A DNA stretch of 64,000 nt from Vibrio celticus. Its GTDB lineage: Bacteria; Pseudomonadota; Gammaproteobacteria; Enterobacterales; Vibrionaceae. A program made the position numbers and the translations under genes. Location: assembly GCF_024347335.1 (NCBI RefSeq), contig NZ_AP025464.1:1426001-1490000 (forward strand), in the 5' to 3' direction. The notes under the pieces are model-generated. The model made no database searches. It saw nothing but the letters and a program-made list of their open reading frames with translations, and was not told where the DNA came from. Each line of letters opens with the position of its first letter. Position 1 is the stretch's first letter. This document shows positions 62,092 through 64,000 of this stretch, piece by piece.

Positions 62092-62142
62092 TTTGGTTTA
62101 CTTTTCCTAATGCTTAGAGTTCTAACTTTGTGGCCAAATTTG
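62092..62142. repeat. diverged direct repeat, left copy
   Basis: 51 bp matching 63950-64000 at 42 positions, including ATGCTTAGA and CCAAATT. A shorter collinear match (CCTTAATCAAAGCTG, 62017-62031) also has a counterpart at 63886-63901. The repeats flank the zntR-like gene and the transporter. Confidence 0.7.
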
Positions 62143-62195
62143 CTAATTCACAACACTTTTGCAAAGATCATCTTGTTGGCTTTTATATGCAAAAT

Positions 62196-62229
62196 CCTTG
62201 ACCTTAGAGCTATATCAAGGGTTTATTAT
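62196..62229 (+). promoter_or_regulatory. MerR-type promoter of the zntR-like gene
   Basis: TTGACC (-35, 62198-62203) and TATTAT (-10, 62224-62229) are separated by 20 bp, the over-long spacer typical of MerR-family promoters. The dyad CCTTGA...TCAAGG (62196-62220) lies between them, as expected for the operator. Confidence 0.65.
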
Positions 62230-62264
62230 GAGGCTTGATTTAACGGATAATATTTGGTTTTTGA

Positions 62265-62669
62265 ATGTATAGGATCGGAGAGTTAGCTAACCTTCACCGA
62301 ATTAAGGTTGATACGCTGCGCTTTTATGAAAAAGTCGAGATTCTGCAACCGTCAGCGCGTAGCAATGCAGGGTATCGGCTCTATAACCAGCACGATGAGC
62401 AAAAGTTGGCATTTGTAATACGAGCTAAACAAGTTGGATTTTCATTGCAAGATATTAAGCAGTTACTCTCTATTGAGGTTGATAGAGATAATCGGGCTTG
62501 CTCTGACTCTAAGGCGATCGTTGATAGCAAACTTGCGCAGGTCGACGCTCAGATACAAGAGTTGCAGCTCTTTCGTGTATCACTATCAACGTTGAGCCAG
62601 TCTTGCTGTGGCACTGATGAGCCAGCGACGAATTGTTCGATTTTAGAAGCGCTAAACAGTCACGATTAG
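62265..62669 (+). CDS. zntR: MerR-family regulator, ZntR-like
   Basis: A 134-residue metal-responsive activator: N-terminal winged helix (YRIGELANLHRIKVDTLRFYEK, RSNAGYRLYNQHD), dimer helix, and a C-terminal metal site with Cys79, Cys114, Cys115 and Cys124 (SCCGTDEPATNCSILEAL). The pattern matches ZntR/CadR-type Zn(II) or Cd(II)/Pb(II) sensors; the His119 ligand of E. coli ZntR is Glu here. The adjacent cation diffusion facilitator is the expected target. The ribosome site is weak. Confidence 0.88.
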   Translation: MYRIGELANLHRIKVDTLRFYEKVEILQPSARSNAGYRLYNQHDEQKLAFVIRAKQVGFSLQDIKQLLSIEVDRDNRACSDSKAIVDSKLAQVDAQIQELQLFRVSLSTLSQSCCGTDEPATNCSILEALNSHD

Positions 62670-62779
62670 GGTGTATACTGAGCGTGCAATAACTCTGAAG
62701 CAGTGCCTGTCAACTTTGTTTGTAATGTTGTACTTGCACAGTATCAAGTGTTTAAGGGTTAAATCTAGGAAAGGTAGTT

Positions 62780-63667
62780 TTGAAAACGATTGAAGCGATA
62801 CGAAAGATTACACTCATAGGTGCATTGGTCAATATCATATTGGCGATTGTGAAAATAGTTGTAGGTAGTGTGTCTGGCAGTAGTGCGTTGGTTGCAGATG
62901 GTGTACATAGCTTTTCAGACTTGCTGACTGACGCTGTAGTTCTGTTTGGGGCACAGTATTGGATAGCGCCCGCAGATGCAAAGCATCCCTATGGTCACTA
63001 TCGTTATGAAACCATGTGTAATCTAATTATAGGTACACTTTTGCTGTTCACCGCTGCTGGCATTGCATGGGACTCTATTGACCGAATAGGGTCGAGCGAA
63101 GCAGTAGCCCCTAGCATGTGGGCGTTAGTTGCGGCACTAGGCTCTATTGGGGCCAAAGAGTTGCTTTATCGTTGGACATTTCGATGTGCCAACGATGTTG
63201 GCTCATCGGCATTAAGGGCCAATGCATGGCATCATCGCTCTGACGCACTGAGCTCTGTACCTGTTGTTTTGTCTGTAATTGCAGCTCCCTTTGTCCCTGA
63301 ATATTACTACCTTGACCAAATTGCCGCGTTGTTGGTTACAGCTATGATACTGAAAGGCGCAGTGTCAATCGTATTGCCTTCCTTGCAAGAGATAACGGAG
63401 CGGAGCGCTGGTCAAGAGGTGATAGGTAGAATACAGCAGCATGCTGCTGAGCATAACGACGTTAAAGAAGTTCACGCCATCAGATCACGGCGTGCTGGAA
63501 ATGCAACATTTGTCGATTTCCATCTTCTGGTGCAGCCAGATCTAACGGTCAGAGAAGGGCATGATATCGCAAAGGACTTTAAATTGAGATTAATGAAAGA
63601 AAGCAATGAGATGCTAGACATTATTATTCATATTGAGCCTTATGAACCTCGACCTCAAGTATATTGA
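62780..63667 (+). CDS. cation diffusion facilitator transporter
   Basis: A 295-residue CDF exporter: six membrane helices with metal-site residues in ADGVHSFSDLLTD (Asp40, His43, Asp47, Asp51) and AWHHRSDALSSVPV, and a cytoplasmic C-terminal domain (QEVIGRIQQHAAEHNDVKEV, FVDFHLLVQPDLTV) ending in HIEPYEP. Exports Zn2+ or related divalent cations using the proton gradient. It starts at TTG with AAAGG 6 bp upstream; no ATG fits better. It is 110 bp after the zntR-like gene in the same direction. Confidence 0.92.
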   Translation: MKTIEAIRKITLIGALVNIILAIVKIVVGSVSGSSALVADGVHSFSDLLTDAVVLFGAQYWIAPADAKHPYGHYRYETMCNLIIGTLLLFTAAGIAWDSIDRIGSSEAVAPSMWALVAALGSIGAKELLYRWTFRCANDVGSSALRANAWHHRSDALSSVPVVLSVIAAPFVPEYYYLDQIAALLVTAMILKGAVSIVLPSLQEITERSAGQEVIGRIQQHAAEHNDVKEVHAIRSRRAGNATFVDFHLLVQPDLTVREGHDIAKDFKLRLMKESNEMLDIIIHIEPYEPRPQVY

Positions 63668-63703
63668 CAGTAGCAGGACTTAATTAGCCTCACCCTGTCA
63701 ATA
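63662..63703. repeat. inverted repeat across the CDF gene end
   Basis: TATTGACAG and CTGTCAATA pair over 9 bp with a 24-nt loop. The stop codon lies in the left arm. No T-run follows, so it is at best a weak terminator. Confidence 0.35.
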
Positions 63704-64000
63704 ATCAGGTCACAGTACAATCTGATTTGTTCTAGCCAGACTGGATATTAATCTAAGCGACTTTCTATACCTATAGTTATCCATTAGTCGCTCATATTCG
63801 ATTTTTCGAAACTCATTTATGTCCAACGATGTTTCGCACCTGGTGATGCTGGACAAAGGTCACTTGGCATTAGTGTGTCTGGGGTCCTTAACTTAAAGCT
63901 GCCCTATAGCGAGTTTCGAGCGATTAAAAGATCTTTCAGAAAAGCATGATTTGATTTACTTTTCTTCATGCTTAGAACTCTAATTATGTGACCAAATTAG
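63668..64000. other. gene-free region at the right edge
   Basis: 333 bp without a supported ORF. Its last 51 bp are the right copy of a repeat found upstream of the zntR-like gene; the window ends inside or at the edge of that repeat, so any following gene is not visible. Confidence 0.5.
63950..64000. repeat. diverged direct repeat, right copy
   Basis: 51 bp matching 62092-62142 at 42 positions, reaching the window edge; true extent unknown. Confidence 0.7.

Larger units (their letters stand above)
61834..62264. other. gene-free region with divergent promoters and a diverged repeat
   Basis: A 431-bp spacer between the envelope operon and the zntR-like gene. It holds an inverted repeat TTACCA/TGGTAA (61894-61915) close to the envelope operon start, a block repeated at the right end of the window (62092-62142), and the zntR-type promoter. 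A small ORF at 62050-62238 shows no ribosome site or family and is not counted. Confidence 0.6.

Noticed and set aside
62050..62238. 62-residue ORF upstream of the zntR-like gene
   Set aside because: No Shine-Dalgarno, overlaps the zntR promoter and a repeat block, and is low-complexity hydrophobic; likely chance.
1..64000. CRISPR arrays, tRNA or rRNA genes, integron attC sites, prophage
   Set aside because: No regularly spaced repeats, clover-leaf sequences, VCR-like repeats or phage structural genes were seen.

Overview
The window reads as a marine Vibrio, most likely of the Splendidus clade and probably the secondary chromosome. Grounds: a mannitol PTS operon (mtlA-mtlD-mtlR) with a long leader, a free-standing nagB, an NAD(P)H-flavin reductase close to Vibrio fischeri FRase I, a Na+/H+ antiporter NhaD, and above all a second secD-secF pair preceded by a VemP-type arrest peptide, a Vibrio arrangement. 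Species and chromosome are inferences; no rRNA, tRNA, CRISPR array or replication origin was seen.

Layout. 0-9.4 kb: LysR regulator divergent from adenosine deaminase, an intact IS5-family element, nhaD, a lipoprotein, an alkylation-repair pair (Ada-N/AraC/AlkA fusion plus Ogt), a small protein, and the divergent hdfR/maoP pair. 9.4-16.5 kb: nagB, the mannitol operon, and a winged-helix/nuclease-like protein. 16.5-21.7 kb: FRase I-like reductase, then norV-norW behind a sigma-54 promoter with NorR-like sites; an IS4-family element with a frameshifted transposase sits inside the terminator shared by norVW and gltS. 21.7-26.2 kb: gltS, yibL, a DUF4344 metallopeptidase, a tautomerase and a LON-domain protein.

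26.2-36.4 kb is one stress block: ECF sigma factor and ChrR-type zinc anti-sigma factor, followed by ten co-directional, mostly overlapping genes (YbgA, photolyase, NTF2-like, SDR, flavin oxidoreductase, DUF1365, cyclopropane fatty acid synthase, DUF2878 membrane protein, chalcone-isomerase-like protein, DUF3833 lipoprotein). The content fits a singlet-oxygen/light response joining DNA photorepair to membrane lipid modification.

36.4-45.2 kb holds housekeeping and accessory genes: an RRM protein, OsmC, GFA, a LysR/SDR/MFS/ene-reductase cassette with a strong operator-like palindrome, and rlmJ. 45.2-48.8 kb is vemP-secD2-secF2. 49-55 kb carries two tandem M16 peptidase lipoproteins. 55-61.8 kb is a compact seven-gene operon: periplasmic helical protein, LolD-like ATPase, MacB/FtsX-type permease, LolA-like periplasmic protein, outer-membrane beta-barrel, sensor kinase and LytTR regulator. 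This looks like a self-regulated trans-envelope transport system, and I cannot match it to a named one. The window ends with a zntR-like regulator and a cation diffusion facilitator, flanked by a diverged direct repeat.
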